DNA of 64,000 nucleotides from Neorhizobium huautlense (GTDB taxonomy: Bacteria; Pseudomonadota; Alphaproteobacteria; Rhizobiales; Rhizobiaceae): contig NZ_JAUSRF010000017.1 in assembly GCF_030811685.1 (NCBI RefSeq), positions 1 through 64,000 of the forward strand. Reading direction: 5' to 3'. Below are positions 36,828 to 45,858 of this stretch, one piece after another (the first letter of the stretch is position 1; every line of letters starts with the position of its first letter). The position numbers were made by a program, and so were the translations under genes. The notes under the pieces are model-generated. The model saw only the letters and a list, made by a program, of their open reading frames with translations, did no database searches and had not been told where the DNA came from.

Positions 36828-36992
36828 TTTATTGCCAAGCCTTGACGCTTCCTTCGAGAAGGATCAAAAGCTCCCAGCATCTCCCTTAGGAAGCATTAGC
36901 TTATAAAAGGTTGACCGGCGAGATAAGACGCGCCGCCGGTCTCGTTTTCGGGATGATTATTTGCGATCCGCGTTGCGAAAATAAAACAAGTC

Positions 36993-37451
36993 ATGGTCGA
37001 ACAATTCTGGAAGACGAAACAGCTGGAAGAGCTGTCCCCTGTCGAATGGGAAAGCCTGTGCGATGGCTGTGGGCTCTGTTGTCTCAACAAGCTGGAGGAC
37101 TGGGATACGGGTGCCGTGGCCTTCACCTCCGTTGCCTGTCGTCTGCTGGACGGTTCGACCTGTCGATGCTCGGATTATCCGAACCGTCAGGCGACCGTGC
37201 CGGACTGTATCCAGCTGACGCCGCAGGAAGTGCGCGAGATTTCCTGGCTGCCGCCGACCTGTGGTTACCGGCTCGTGCGCGACGGCGAGGATCTGAAATG
37301 GTGGCATCCGCTCATTTCGGGCGATCCTGAAACGGTGCATGCCGCCGGCATTTCGGCCAAGGATCGCACCGTCAGCGAGAAGGATGTCGATGTCGATGAT
37401 TTCGAGGACTATCTCGTGGACTGGCCGTTGCATGTGGGTGAAAAAGCCTGA
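36993..37451 (+). CDS. YcgN/UPF0260 cysteine-cluster protein
   Basis: The 152-residue protein has the cysteine cluster of this family: CDGCGLCC (near residue 23), ACRLLDGSTCRCSDY and VPDC, likely ligating zinc or an iron-sulfur centre. ELSPVEWESLCDGCG and WWHPLISGDPETVHAAGIS are strongly conserved elsewhere. No function is established. No ribosome-binding site is evident, but family length supports the start. Confidence 0.88.
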   Translation: MVEQFWKTKQLEELSPVEWESLCDGCGLCCLNKLEDWDTGAVAFTSVACRLLDGSTCRCSDYPNRQATVPDCIQLTPQEVREISWLPPTCGYRLVRDGEDLKWWHPLISGDPETVHAAGISAKDRTVSEKDVDVDDFEDYLVDWPLHVGEKA

Positions 37452-37584
37452 AAAATGGCTTTTGCCGGTTAACCCCGTTTGAACATACGGATGTCTACGC
37501 CATTCTGCTGATGTACTGATTGCTCATGGAGCGTTACAAGCGGCAGGCTCGAATGGGGACGGGCTGCGCGTCGTGGGTCTGGAA

Positions 37585-38691
37585 ATGAACGCTGAAAGCA
37601 AATTGGCGGACCGTCTATACGAGGCGGCGATGATCCCGGAACTCTGGGGCGATGCCTGTACCGCGCTTGCGGATGCGGTCGGCTCCTCGACGGCATCGAT
37701 ATTTACTGTCGATACGCTCGGAAAACACCGGTTCGTCACGACGCCCAATATTGCCGATGCGTTTGCCGGTTTTATCGAAAGCGAACACCGTTTCAACAAT
37801 CTGCGCCCGATCCGGGCGATGGAGCGTTACCCATTTTCCTTCGCGCGCACCACGGATCTGCTGTCGGCCGAAGAATATGCCGCCGACGCCATCAACCGTG
37901 ATTTCATCCACCCTCACGGGATGGAATGGGAAGCCGGTTACGCTTTTCAGGAGCCGACCGGCCATATCGTCGTCATTTCTCTGATGCGCGCCTTCGGACT
38001 GGATCATTTTTCGCAGGAACAGTTGCAGCATCTCAACCTGCTGAAGCCGGACATTTCGCGCGCTGCCTATATGGCCTCGCGGCTTGCCTTCAAGGAAGCG
38101 CGCTCGATGACCGAGACGTTGTCCATGCTTGGCCTTCCGGCAGTGGTGATCGGCGATGCCGGTCAGGCGCTGGCCATGAACCCGGAGCTGGAGGCGCTAT
38201 CACCACGGATCCGCACCGCCGCCGGAAACCGGCTTGTGCTGGAGAATGCCGGTGCGCGCGTGCTGCTGGACGAGGCAATCGCACGCTACCGGGCACAGGC
38301 TGCACCCACGGTGCAATCCGTGCCGATGCTGGGTGATGATGGCGCGCCGGCGCTGATCCTGCATCTTCTGCCGATCCGTCGCGCCGCGCGCGATATCTTT
38401 TCGCGTGCCATGGCCGTGCTGGCGGTTACCGAAGTGGGGCAGGTCGGCCCGCCGGATATGCGCGTGCTCTGCGGCCTGTTCGATCTCACGCCCGCCGAAG
38501 CCCGCGTTGCGCGCGGCATCGCCATGGCGCAGACGCCGGAAATGGTGGCGGCCTCGCTCGGCGTTTCGGTGGAGACAGCCCGCTCGCACCTTAAGCGGAT
38601 CATGCACAAGACCGGCACGACGCGGCAGGCCGAACTGGTGCTGCTGCTTTCGGGGCTGAATGCGCCGGGCAGCGGGGCAGGCGGGTTTTGA
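37585..38691 (+). CDS. LuxR-type HTH transcriptional regulator
   Basis: The protein has a C-terminal LuxR/GerE helix-turn-helix (LTPAEARVARGIAMAQTPEMVAASLGVSVETARSHLKRIMHKTG, identified by TPAE.., VAASLGVS and ARSHLKRI) in its last 65 residues. The 300-residue N-terminal part resembles a GAF/PAS-like sensor seen in rhizobial orphan regulators and has no autoinducer-binding signature. ATG 37585 is chosen; GTG 37573 is also possible. It converges with a nucleotidyltransferase gene 3 bases away. Confidence 0.82.
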   Translation: MNAESKLADRLYEAAMIPELWGDACTALADAVGSSTASIFTVDTLGKHRFVTTPNIADAFAGFIESEHRFNNLRPIRAMERYPFSFARTTDLLSAEEYAADAINRDFIHPHGMEWEAGYAFQEPTGHIVVISLMRAFGLDHFSQEQLQHLNLLKPDISRAAYMASRLAFKEARSMTETLSMLGLPAVVIGDAGQALAMNPELEALSPRIRTAAGNRLVLENAGARVLLDEAIARYRAQAAPTVQSVPMLGDDGAPALILHLLPIRRAARDIFSRAMAVLAVTEVGQVGPPDMRVLCGLFDLTPAEARVARGIAMAQTPEMVAASLGVSVETARSHLKRIMHKTGTTRQAELVLLLSGLNAPGSGAGGF

Positions 38692-38694
38692 GGC

Positions 38695-39516
38695 CTATTC
38701 GCCTCTTGGCTTCAGCCAAGGGGAGGCTTCGTTGGCAAATGCCGGCATGACATCGGGCTGAGTTGAAGCCCGCCGGATTTCATGCCCTGGCCCTTCTGAT
38801 CCATCGATTTCAACCGGTCTGCCATCGGCATTGACAGCCAATAAGCCGACGAGATCGGCGGGCGCGAAGCGGATATAGATTTCGGCGCGCCTGAGTGATT
38901 GTTCGAGATTTTCTCGAATGGATGCTGGATTATACTCTTTTGGCAGGCCCCTGACCGATTGATAATCCTCGGAGGCAATCGAAAGGCCCTTGTGACGAAT
39001 CTCGTCGATGATCCTCACCGGCGAGAAATGCGGCGGCTTGCCCGATGCCGCCATGATGATCGGGCCGAGTGGACAAAAATTCTCTTCGATCTGGATCAGG
39101 TCGACATAATCTCGTGCCTTCCGACGAGTGGAAGCGGCGAGCACCTTGTTGACCGCGAGATCAGCCTGATGGAGGCGAATGCCCCATTGCGGATCGTTCA
39201 CCAGCGGCATGAACCGCTGCCGTGCTTCGCTCATCCACTGGATGAGGGTCGCTTCGCCATCCTTTCCGACGGACGCTTCAACACATCCATAGATGAACAC
39301 GTCGATCGCGACTTCGAAGCCGTGTCGTTTCAGTTCCTCTATGTCGCGGGTGGCCACGGATCCGATCTCCTCGTCGGTATCCTGAAAGATATCGATGTCG
39401 TCGGATTGTCGCGACCAATCGCGATTGAGAACCACGCCGCCCGCCAGATAGCTGGAGGCCGAGCGATTGCGCGCAAGGATCGCCATGATGGCCTTTTGGA
39501 GCGAGGTTGGCGCCAT
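38695..39516 (-). CDS. AbiEii-like nucleotidyltransferase, possible toxin
   Basis: The 273-residue protein carries the polymerase-beta-type nucleotidyltransferase signature LAGGVVLN...SDDIDIF (about residues 25-45) and the second AbiEii-type motif LAVNKVLAASTRRKARDYVDL (K..A..R.KARD) near 150. AbiEii/MenT-type toxins modify tRNA or bind NTPs and are held by a partner. The start at 39516 lies 1 base after the stop of the upstream 111-aa gene, indicating a tight pair. Whether it is a toxin, a defence effector or a housekeeping enzyme cannot be decided from sequence. Confidence 0.7.
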   Translation of the reverse strand: MAPTSLQKAIMAILARNRSASSYLAGGVVLNRDWSRQSDDIDIFQDTDEEIGSVATRDIEELKRHGFEVAIDVFIYGCVEASVGKDGEATLIQWMSEARQRFMPLVNDPQWGIRLHQADLAVNKVLAASTRRKARDYVDLIQIEENFCPLGPIIMAASGKPPHFSPVRIIDEIRHKGLSIASEDYQSVRGLPKEYNPASIRENLEQSLRRAEIYIRFAPADLVGLLAVNADGRPVEIDGSEGPGHEIRRASTQPDVMPAFANEASPWLKPRGE

Positions 39517-39517
39517 G

Positions 39518-39853
39518 TCAGCTTTCCGCTTCAGCAAGCAAGCGCCGCCCGATTGCAAACGCTCGAGCATCTCCGCGTTCCATCAACGCGTTGGCGATCA
39601 CCCGCGATCGGGCGTCTAGGTCGGGCAGTCGATCCAGATCGATATTGTCGAGGATGCGCAGGCGATAAAGTCTCAGCGCCTGTTCCACCAAATCTTGCAG
39701 GCGTTGCTTTTTTTGCCGGTGCGCGTCGCGCAGGGCGGCGGCATTGTTGAGAATGTCCTGCCGCTTGTCCGAAGGGACGAGCACTTCCACGCGGACGAGG
39801 TCCGCTGCGCCTCCGCTTTCACGATACCGCCTGATCCTGTCTTGAATTGCCAT
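39518..39853 (-). CDS. Partner protein of the nucleotidyltransferase, candidate antitoxin
   Basis: The 111-residue protein has a short polar start, a strand-helix segment LVRVEVLVPSDKRQDILNNAAALR, a basic helix RQKKQRLQDLVEQALRLYRLR and a helical C-terminus. It does not look like the winged-helix AbiEi antitoxin. Its position directly before the nucleotidyltransferase gene and its small size suggest a cognate antitoxin or regulator. I do not recognise a named family. Confidence 0.6.
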   Translation of the reverse strand: MAIQDRIRRYRESGGAADLVRVEVLVPSDKRQDILNNAAALRDAHRQKKQRLQDLVEQALRLYRLRILDNIDLDRLPDLDARSRVIANALMERGDARAFAIGRRLLAEAES

Positions 39854-39938
39854 GGGCCGCTCCTTGACGATGAGCTTATCCGTATCCGGGATACGCTACA
39901 AGATCAGACTGTTCGGGCAAAATGCCGTTGGTCTGCTC

Positions 39939-39969
39939 TTGACCTTCCCATGGTGGGAAGCCTTACATG
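39939..39969 (+). promoter_or_regulatory. HmrR/CueR-type copper promoter
   Basis: TTGACC at 39939 and TACATG at 39964 are separated by 19 bases, the long spacer of MerR-family promoters. Between them lies the perfect inverted repeat CTTCCCA-TGG-TGGGAAG (39944-39960). The spacer aligns base by base with the Escherichia coli copA promoter. It drives copA, which starts at 39996. Confidence 0.9.
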
Positions 39970-39995
39970 GAGTCGCGAAAGGATCACGCTTCGCT

Positions 39996-42410
39996 ATGAA
40001 TACACCTATCGAACCGATCACCCGACCTGTTACGCCTCTTGAACCGCTGACCATTCCCGTGGAGGGCATGACCTGTGCTTCCTGCGTTAGGCGCGTCGAA
40101 ACAGGCGCCGCGAGGGTTGCGGGCGTGCACAAGAGCACTGTCAATTTCGCAACGAAAAAACTGACCGTCGAGACCGATGACACCTTCGCGCCCGAGGCGC
40201 TGGAAAAGGCGATCCACAAGCTGGGTTATGAAATCCCGGCGGGTGCCATGCAGGCGGCATTGCGGGAGGTCGGGCGCGATGGATCCGATATTGCCGTTGA
40301 GCGTGACGAGCATGATGCAGCGTCAGCCCATGACGGGCATGGTCATCACCACGGGAAAACCGCCGCCAGCGCGGCGGCTTCGTCAATCGACCACGCCCAC
40401 ATGCATGCCGGCGAAGAAGCCGTGCTGAAGCGTGATCTCATCATCGCTTTCGTGCTGACGCTGCCGTTGTTCGTGCTGGAAATGACCGGTCATGCCTATG
40501 AGCCTTTTCATCACTGGCTGATGGAGGTGATCGATACCCAAAATCTCTATTACGTCTATTTTTCCCTGGCGACGGCGGTGATCTTCTGGCCGGGCCTGCG
40601 TTTCCTGCGTCTTGGCCTTCCGGCGCTTTTCCGTGGACACCCGGAAATGAATTCGCTGGTCGCCGTCGGTGTGCTGGCCGCCTATGGTTATTCGTTGGTG
40701 ACGACCTTTGCGCCGGACCTGCTGCCCTATGATGCGCAGCACGTCTATTACGAGGCGGCGACCGTGATCGTCACGCTCATCCTGTTCGGGCGCCTGCTGG
40801 AGGCGCGCGCGACAGGGCGCACCGGCGAGGCGATCCGGAAACTGGCCGGGCTGCAGGCCAAGACCGCGCGGGTGGACCGTGATGGACGGGTGATCGATAT
40901 CACGACCGCCGATGTTATTGTCGGTGATACGATCCTTATCCGCCCGGGCGAGCGTATTCCCGTCGATGGCATCGTCATCGATGGCCAGTCGAATGTCGAC
41001 GAATCGATGATATCGGGTGAGCCGCTGCCAGTGGAAAAAACTGCAGGTGCCGTGGTCACAGGCGGCACGGTGAACCGCACCGGTTGCTTCCGGTTCCGTG
41101 CCGAAAAGGTCGGGCGCGATACGGTTCTTGCCGGCATCATCCGGCTGGTGGAGCAGGCGCAGGGCGCGAAACTGCCGATCCAGGCGCTGGTCGACCGTGT
41201 CACCGCATGGTTCGTGCCGGCCGTGATGGTGCTTGCCGCAGTCACCTTTGTCGTGTGGTTCCTGATCGGGCCGGAACCGGCGCTTACGCATGCGCTGATC
41301 AGCGCCGTCGCCGTGCTGATCATTGCCTGCCCCTGCGCCATGGGACTGGCCGTGCCGGTGTCGATTGTCGTTGGTGGTGGCCGTGCGGCCGAATTCGGCG
41401 TGCTGTTCCGCAAGGGGGAAGCGTTGCAGACATTGTCCGGCATCGATCTCGTCGTGGTCGACAAGACCGGAACCGTCACCAAGGGGCGGCCGGAACTGAC
41501 CGACCTGATCGTCGCAGGCGGCTTTGCCGAAGACGATGTTCTGGCAGCGGTCGCGTCGGTCGAAAACCGTTCGGAGCACCCGATTGCCGAGGCCATCGTC
41601 AAGGCGGCCGAGGCGCGGGGGCTTGTCGTTGCGGAAGCCGAGACATTCGAATCCGTGACCGGTTACGGTATTTCCGCCAATGTGAATGGCCGCACCGTTG
41701 CTGTCGGGGCGGATCGTTTCATGGAAAAACTCAGGCTATCGGTGGATGCTTTTGCAGACGCCGCGGAGCGCCTCGGCAACGAAGGCAAGACGCCGCTTTA
41801 TGCCGCGATCGACGGCAGGCTTGCCGCCATCATCGCTGTTGCCGATCCGCTGAAACCGTCGAGCGCGGCGGCGATCAGGGCATTGCAGGCGCAAGGCATC
41901 GAGGTCGCCATGGTGACCGGCGATAATTTTCGCACCGCGCAGGCGATCGCTGCTCATGTCGGGATCCGCAAGGTGGTGGCCGAAGTCTTGCCGGAGGGCA
42001 AAGTGGCGGCGATCCATGATCTGCGGGGCAATGGCCGAAAACTCGCCTTTGTCGGCGACGGCATCAATGATGCACCGGCACTGGCGCAGGCCGATATCGG
42101 TATTGCCATCGGCACCGGCACGGATGTGGCGATCGAAAGCGCCGACGTGGTTCTGGTGGGCGGCGAATTGACGGGTGTGGTGTCCGCCATCGCCATCAGC
42201 CGCGCCACGATGAAGAACATCCGCCAGAACCTGTTCTGGGCGTTCGGTTACAACGTGGCGCTGATTCCGCTGGCAGCAGGCCTGTTCTATCCGGCTTTGG
42301 GCCTGACCCTTTCACCGATGATCGGGGCGGCTGCCATGGCACTGTCCAGCACGTTTGTGCTTGCCAATGCGCTGAGACTGAAGAGCGTGACGATTGGAGA
42401 TGCGACATGA
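39996..42410 (+). CDS. copA: Copper-exporting P1B-type ATPase
   Basis: The 804-residue enzyme pumps Cu(I) out of the cytoplasm. It has one N-terminal HMA domain with GMTCASC (C27, C30), a His-rich linker (HDGHGHHHGK, DHAHMHAGEE), eight membrane helices including the CPC ion site (C445-P446-C447), the phosphorylation motif DKTGT (D489), and GDGINDAP. It is called actP in some rhizobia. ATG 39996 is the start because the longer upstream frame contains the promoter. The gene overlaps hmrR by 4 bases. Confidence 0.95.
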   Translation: MNTPIEPITRPVTPLEPLTIPVEGMTCASCVRRVETGAARVAGVHKSTVNFATKKLTVETDDTFAPEALEKAIHKLGYEIPAGAMQAALREVGRDGSDIAVERDEHDAASAHDGHGHHHGKTAASAAASSIDHAHMHAGEEAVLKRDLIIAFVLTLPLFVLEMTGHAYEPFHHWLMEVIDTQNLYYVYFSLATAVIFWPGLRFLRLGLPALFRGHPEMNSLVAVGVLAAYGYSLVTTFAPDLLPYDAQHVYYEAATVIVTLILFGRLLEARATGRTGEAIRKLAGLQAKTARVDRDGRVIDITTADVIVGDTILIRPGERIPVDGIVIDGQSNVDESMISGEPLPVEKTAGAVVTGGTVNRTGCFRFRAEKVGRDTVLAGIIRLVEQAQGAKLPIQALVDRVTAWFVPAVMVLAAVTFVVWFLIGPEPALTHALISAVAVLIIACPCAMGLAVPVSIVVGGGRAAEFGVLFRKGEALQTLSGIDLVVVDKTGTVTKGRPELTDLIVAGGFAEDDVLAAVASVENRSEHPIAEAIVKAAEARGLVVAEAETFESVTGYGISANVNGRTVAVGADRFMEKLRLSVDAFADAAERLGNEGKTPLYAAIDGRLAAIIAVADPLKPSSAAAIRALQAQGIEVAMVTGDNFRTAQAIAAHVGIRKVVAEVLPEGKVAAIHDLRGNGRKLAFVGDGINDAPALAQADIGIAIGTGTDVAIESADVVLVGGELTGVVSAIAISRATMKNIRQNLFWAFGYNVALIPLAAGLFYPALGLTLSPMIGAAAMALSSTFVLANALRLKSVTIGDAT

Positions 42411-42838
42411 ATATCGGACAGGCCGCCGAGGCTTCCGGCGTTTCGGCAAAAATGATCCGTTATTACGAGGAGATCGGCCTGATCGCGCCGCCGGCCCGAA
42501 CCGGCAACAATTACCGGGTCTATGGCGGCGATCAGGTGCATGTGCTGCGTTTCATCAAGCGTGCCCGCTCGCTCGGGTTTTCACTCGAGGAAACCGAGGT
42601 GCTTCTCAAACTCTGGCAGGACAAGAGCCGCAGCAGTGCCGCCGTCAAGGATATTGCCACGACGCATATCAATGACCTCGAGCGCCGTATCGCCGAAATG
42701 CAGGGTATGGTGAAGACCCTGAAGAACCTTGCCCATTGCTGTGGCGGTGATCACCGCCCCGATTGCCCGATCCTCGATGATCTGGCGGGCGATACTGCGG
42801 CATCGGGCAACCACGACACTCATGACCATCACGCATAA
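42407..42838 (+). CDS. hmrR: MerR-family copper-responsive regulator HmrR/CueR
   Basis: The 143-residue regulator has an N-terminal MerR winged helix (IGQAAEASGVSAKMIRYYEEIGLI) and the CueR metal-binding loop with C112 and C120 (CCGGDHRPDC), the exact spacing that binds Cu(I), followed by a His-rich tail (HDTHDHHA). It should activate the promoter at 39939. Being inside the operon, it is under its own control. Confidence 0.93.
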   Translation: MNIGQAAEASGVSAKMIRYYEEIGLIAPPARTGNNYRVYGGDQVHVLRFIKRARSLGFSLEETEVLLKLWQDKSRSSAAVKDIATTHINDLERRIAEMQGMVKTLKNLAHCCGGDHRPDCPILDDLAGDTAASGNHDTHDHHA

Positions 42839-42849
42839 GGATTTTTGAC

Positions 42850-43044
42850 ATGACAGCCATTTTCACCGTTTCCGACATGACCTGCGGCCATTGCGAAAAG
42901 ACCGTGCGTGGCGCGCTTGCCGAGGTGCTGCCGAATGCGGCCGTCACGATCGATCTGGCCGCCCACAAGGTGACGGTGGATGGTGACGCCGCCACGGCCA
43001 AAGAGGCGATCCGAGAGGCGGGATATTCGCCGGAACGGGCGTGA
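42850..43044 (+). CDS. copZ: Copper chaperone CopZ
   Basis: The 64-residue protein is a single HMA domain with the Cu(I) motif MTCGHC (C12, C15) and the family ending EAGYSPE. It carries copper to CopA. It starts 11 bases after hmrR, completing the copA-hmrR-copZ operon. Confidence 0.93.
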   Translation: MTAIFTVSDMTCGHCEKTVRGALAEVLPNAAVTIDLAAHKVTVDGDAATAKEAIREAGYSPERA

Positions 43045-43223
43045 ACCCGGTCGATATAAGTGCTTCTGAAACGCATTGCGTCACGGCGAGATCGCTGCAG
43101 TTAGGGTAAAAGCCCGATGGATAAATGATATCCGCCTTCTATATCTGCGAACGTCGCTGACCTTCTCGTTGGCGTTTTGTGGAAGGGGCATACCTTTGGA
43201 TCGGCGATCAACGGAGCTAGGCC

Positions 43224-43856
43224 ATGGATGATTACGACATGGTCCTGCTCACCGAGGTGGAGCAGCAAGCCGAAGCCGAGGTCATCATCTCCATGCTCGA
43301 TGCCTACGGCATCCATGCGGCCAGAAGTGGCCAACTGACGCGGCGTGGCTGGTATGCCATTCAGGTCAATGAAGAGGATCTGCGCAGCGCCCGGGCACTG
43401 CTCGCACGGGCCGAGGAGCCGGATGAGGTTTCCACCGGGAACGAGCCGCCGTCGTTTTCCAGCCTGACGATGCGCACCGGTGCGGCTGCGATCATCGCCG
43501 TCCTCGTCATCATGCTGGCAACCACCTATGCCGGTTCGTTCGCATCCGGAGAGATCGGGATGAGCCGCTATGGCCTGCTTCATACGTCTCTTCTGATGTG
43601 TGCCGGGGCGATCATCGGTTCCGCATTCGCGCGCATGCTCTGCGACCGCTATATCGGCATCTATTCCCGCAAGGCCGTCATGGTCGCGCTGGTTGCCTAT
43701 TATGCGGCAGGACCGATCTGGTTGCTGTTCCGTTATGCCGGCGGCGATCCGGAGGCGACCCTGCTTCAGGTGGCGCCGGGGCTCTGCATCGTCATCGCAA
43801 GTCTGGTGTTCTGGCCGGCAGGCAGTGTTAAAGAGCGAATAAATGTTTCCAGTTGA
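43224..43856 (+). CDS. DUF2007-like membrane protein
   Basis: The 210-residue protein has an N-terminal soluble DUF2007-like unit (VLLTEVEQQAEAEVIISMLDAYGIHAARSG...YAIQVNEEDLRSARALL, about 1-65), then four hydrophobic segments (about 85-105, 115-135, 150-170, 180-200). DUF2007 units are thought to sense signals. Function is unknown. It overlaps the following gene by 14 bases, suggesting coupled translation. Confidence 0.7.
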   Translation: MDDYDMVLLTEVEQQAEAEVIISMLDAYGIHAARSGQLTRRGWYAIQVNEEDLRSARALLARAEEPDEVSTGNEPPSFSSLTMRTGAAAIIAVLVIMLATTYAGSFASGEIGMSRYGLLHTSLLMCAGAIIGSAFARMLCDRYIGIYSRKAVMVALVAYYAAGPIWLLFRYAGGDPEATLLQVAPGLCIVIASLVFWPAGSVKERINVSS

Positions 43857-44328
43857 AGTTTTTTCAGGTTCGAAGCCTGCCACGAGCCATCGGTTTTTTG
43901 TGAACGTTCTTGCGCTTCTTACCTTGTCCTATAGCCATGTAGCGGCAGCAAATGACGTGCCGTTGCAGTGCCCGCCGGATGTCTTCAGTGCCGAGTACGA
44001 CAGTTACATCAAGCTGATGGGCGAGCGTGTCGGCTATAAACTGGAGCCGAGCATCTACGGTACGGAAGAGATGATGATGAGGCTCGTGAAGGAGTTCGAA
44101 GAGTCGTCCCCGCCTCCCGCAGGCTCGAATATCATGGAAATCTATTTCACGGACCTGAAGGGTTCCGGTCTGCTGGGCGCGCGTTGTATTGGAGATTGCA
44201 GCCAGGAGGACTATACCGCGCTGGCAGGCCGTTGCGCCATGGAAATGGGCAGCACTTGTCTTGACTTTGCAGTCGTTATCGATGGCAAAGCGCAGTGTCT
44301 GATGATCCCCAGGCCGAAATTGCAGTGA
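43843..44328 (+). CDS. Cys-rich secreted protein, unknown
   Basis: The 161-residue product has a hydrophobic segment (about 18-36, FFVNVLALLTLSYSHVAAA) acting as a signal peptide and six cysteines in the mature part (QCPPDVF, RCIGDC, RCAMEMGSTC, QCLMI), suggesting disulfides outside the cytoplasm. No family is recognised. It overlaps the DUF2007-like gene and converges with the DUF982 gene. Confidence 0.55.
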   Translation: MFPVEVFSGSKPATSHRFFVNVLALLTLSYSHVAAANDVPLQCPPDVFSAEYDSYIKLMGERVGYKLEPSIYGTEEMMMRLVKEFEESSPPPAGSNIMEIYFTDLKGSGLLGARCIGDCSQEDYTALAGRCAMEMGSTCLDFAVVIDGKAQCLMIPRPKLQ

Positions 44329-44342
44329 TCACGCCGGATGCT

Positions 44343-44606
44343 TTACATCCGCAACATCGCGTGATCCGTATAGGCCACCACGAACACCGCTCGCGCCAGC
44401 GCTCTGTCGATCTCGCGGTTCATGCAGCGCTCGCAGGCGTCGATCGCCAGTTCGTAATTGCCGGTCGCTCCCCGTGTCGAACAATCGCGCAGGTAACGAA
44501 GCGCATCGTGTGGGCCGAAGATCGGTTGTTCCGTGCCGTCGCCACCCAGTACGTAGACCGGCATGCTCCATCTCATCTCGAAATCTACTCTGACAACAGC
44601 GTCCAT
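44343..44606 (-). CDS. DUF982 family protein
   Basis: The 87-residue protein shows the DUF982 pattern: RWSMPVYVLGGDGTEQPIFGPHDALRYL, GNYELAIDACERCMN and RAVFVVAYTDH. The family is abundant in Rhizobiales, often linked to stress, with no biochemical role. GGGAGG lies 8 bases before ATG 44606, so an upstream TTG at 44612 is rejected. Confidence 0.8.
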   Translation of the reverse strand: MDAVVRVDFEMRWSMPVYVLGGDGTEQPIFGPHDALRYLRDCSTRGATGNYELAIDACERCMNREIDRALARAVFVVAYTDHAMLRM

Positions 44607-44733
44607 AGCCAAAGCCTCCCGGCGCCATGCGCTCGCAAATCAGGTCCGCACCCACAAAATACCATGGGTTGATTCCGCTGTCTTCTTAAATTCGATTTAT
44701 CTAATAAATCGTCTAATGAGAGTATATATCATA

Positions 44734-45858
44734 TTATTCGTGTATTCGTGAACCACGCGAAAGCAGTCGTGCGGTGGCAGGTCCGGTGATGACCACGAAG
44801 ATGAAGCGCGTTACTTGCATGGCCATCACGAAAGGCACATCGACATTGGTGGATGCGGCGATGATGGCAACACTGTCGGCGCCGCCGGGGCTGGTTGCAA
44901 GATAGGCCGAGAGCGGGTCTATGCCGGCGAAATGCACGAGCCCGGCGGCAAAACAGCCGCAGATGGCAATCAGTGCAAAGACCGAAAGAAGGACGCGGGG
45001 CAGGGCGCGTGCGGCGTGCGCCACGACATCGCGGGTAAAACGCATGCCGATGCCCCAGCCGATGACTGCGAAGCTGATGGCCAGAACCCAGGGCGGCAGA
45101 ACGATGGGCATGATACCGGAAAACTTCATCGCCATGCCCAGCGCGAGCGGCAGAAGAAGCGGACCACCCGGCAGTTTCAGCCGCATGCCGAGCCATGATG
45201 CGGCAAGTGCTGCGACAATGGTGATCGCAAAAGCCAGCCAGTCGATTGACGGGAACCAAATGGTGGCCTGCTCCTCGACGATGGTCACGCCCATGAACCG
45301 GGCGACGATGGTGGCGGCCAGCACGACACAGACGACCCGGACATATTGCATGAAGGCGACGAGGCGCATGTCCGCGCCATAACCGGCCGACATCAGCGTC
45401 ATGGCGGCGGCGGCACCGGGGGAGGAGCCCCAGATGGCCGTGGTGCCGGGAAAGAGTTTTGCCCGCGACATCAGCCAGCCGAGAAAGGCGGCGGCAAGGA
45501 CGGTGGAGAACACGCCGACGATAAAGATCGGCCAGTCGGATTTGAGTTCGCTGAACAGCGAGGGTGGCATGTTGCTGGCAATCATCATGCCGACGATGCC
45601 TTGTGCCGCGGTAAAGCCCTGATTGCCGATACGCACGCCGCCGCCCATGGTCGCCATCAGAACGGCCGTTGCCATCGGCCCCAACAGCAGGGCTGCGGGC
45701 AGGTGCACCAGTTCAGCCAGGAAAACGATGACGGAGGAGATCAGAAGCAGGGCGGTCCAGCGCAGCGGTACGGGCCACGTCGCGGGTCGCTTTGCTTCGA
45801 AGGTGCGGCCTCTCGGATGTTTCTCGGTCAAGGCATGCTCCGTGGACGCAGCGGACAA
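44734..45858 (-). CDS. AbrB-family membrane protein (duplicated)
   Basis: The 374-residue protein has about ten hydrophobic segments in two similar halves, each with a GSSPGAAAAMTLMSAGYGADMRL or TSPGGADSVAIIAAST motif, the hallmark of the AbrB duplication family. These proteins are loosely annotated as ammonia monooxygenase-like or as putative transporters; the substrate is unknown. It is a single minus-strand gene here. Confidence 0.82.
   Translation of the reverse strand: MSAASTEHALTEKHPRGRTFEAKRPATWPVPLRWTALLLISSVIVFLAELVHLPAALLLGPMATAVLMATMGGGVRIGNQGFTAAQGIVGMMIASNMPPSLFSELKSDWPIFIVGVFSTVLAAAFLGWLMSRAKLFPGTTAIWGSSPGAAAAMTLMSAGYGADMRLVAFMQYVRVVCVVLAATIVARFMGVTIVEEQATIWFPSIDWLAFAITIVAALAASWLGMRLKLPGGPLLLPLALGMAMKFSGIMPIVLPPWVLAISFAVIGWGIGMRFTRDVVAHAARALPRVLLSVFALIAICGCFAAGLVHFAGIDPLSAYLATSPGGADSVAIIAASTNVDVPFVMAMQVTRFIFVVITGPATARLLSRGSRIHE

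Noticed and set aside
38702..38726. Terminator between the LuxR gene and the nucleotidyltransferase gene
   Set aside because: CCTCTTGGCT and AGCCAAGGGGAGG can pair, but the stem lies inside the 3' end of the nucleotidyltransferase coding sequence and lacks a T run, so it was not listed as a terminator.
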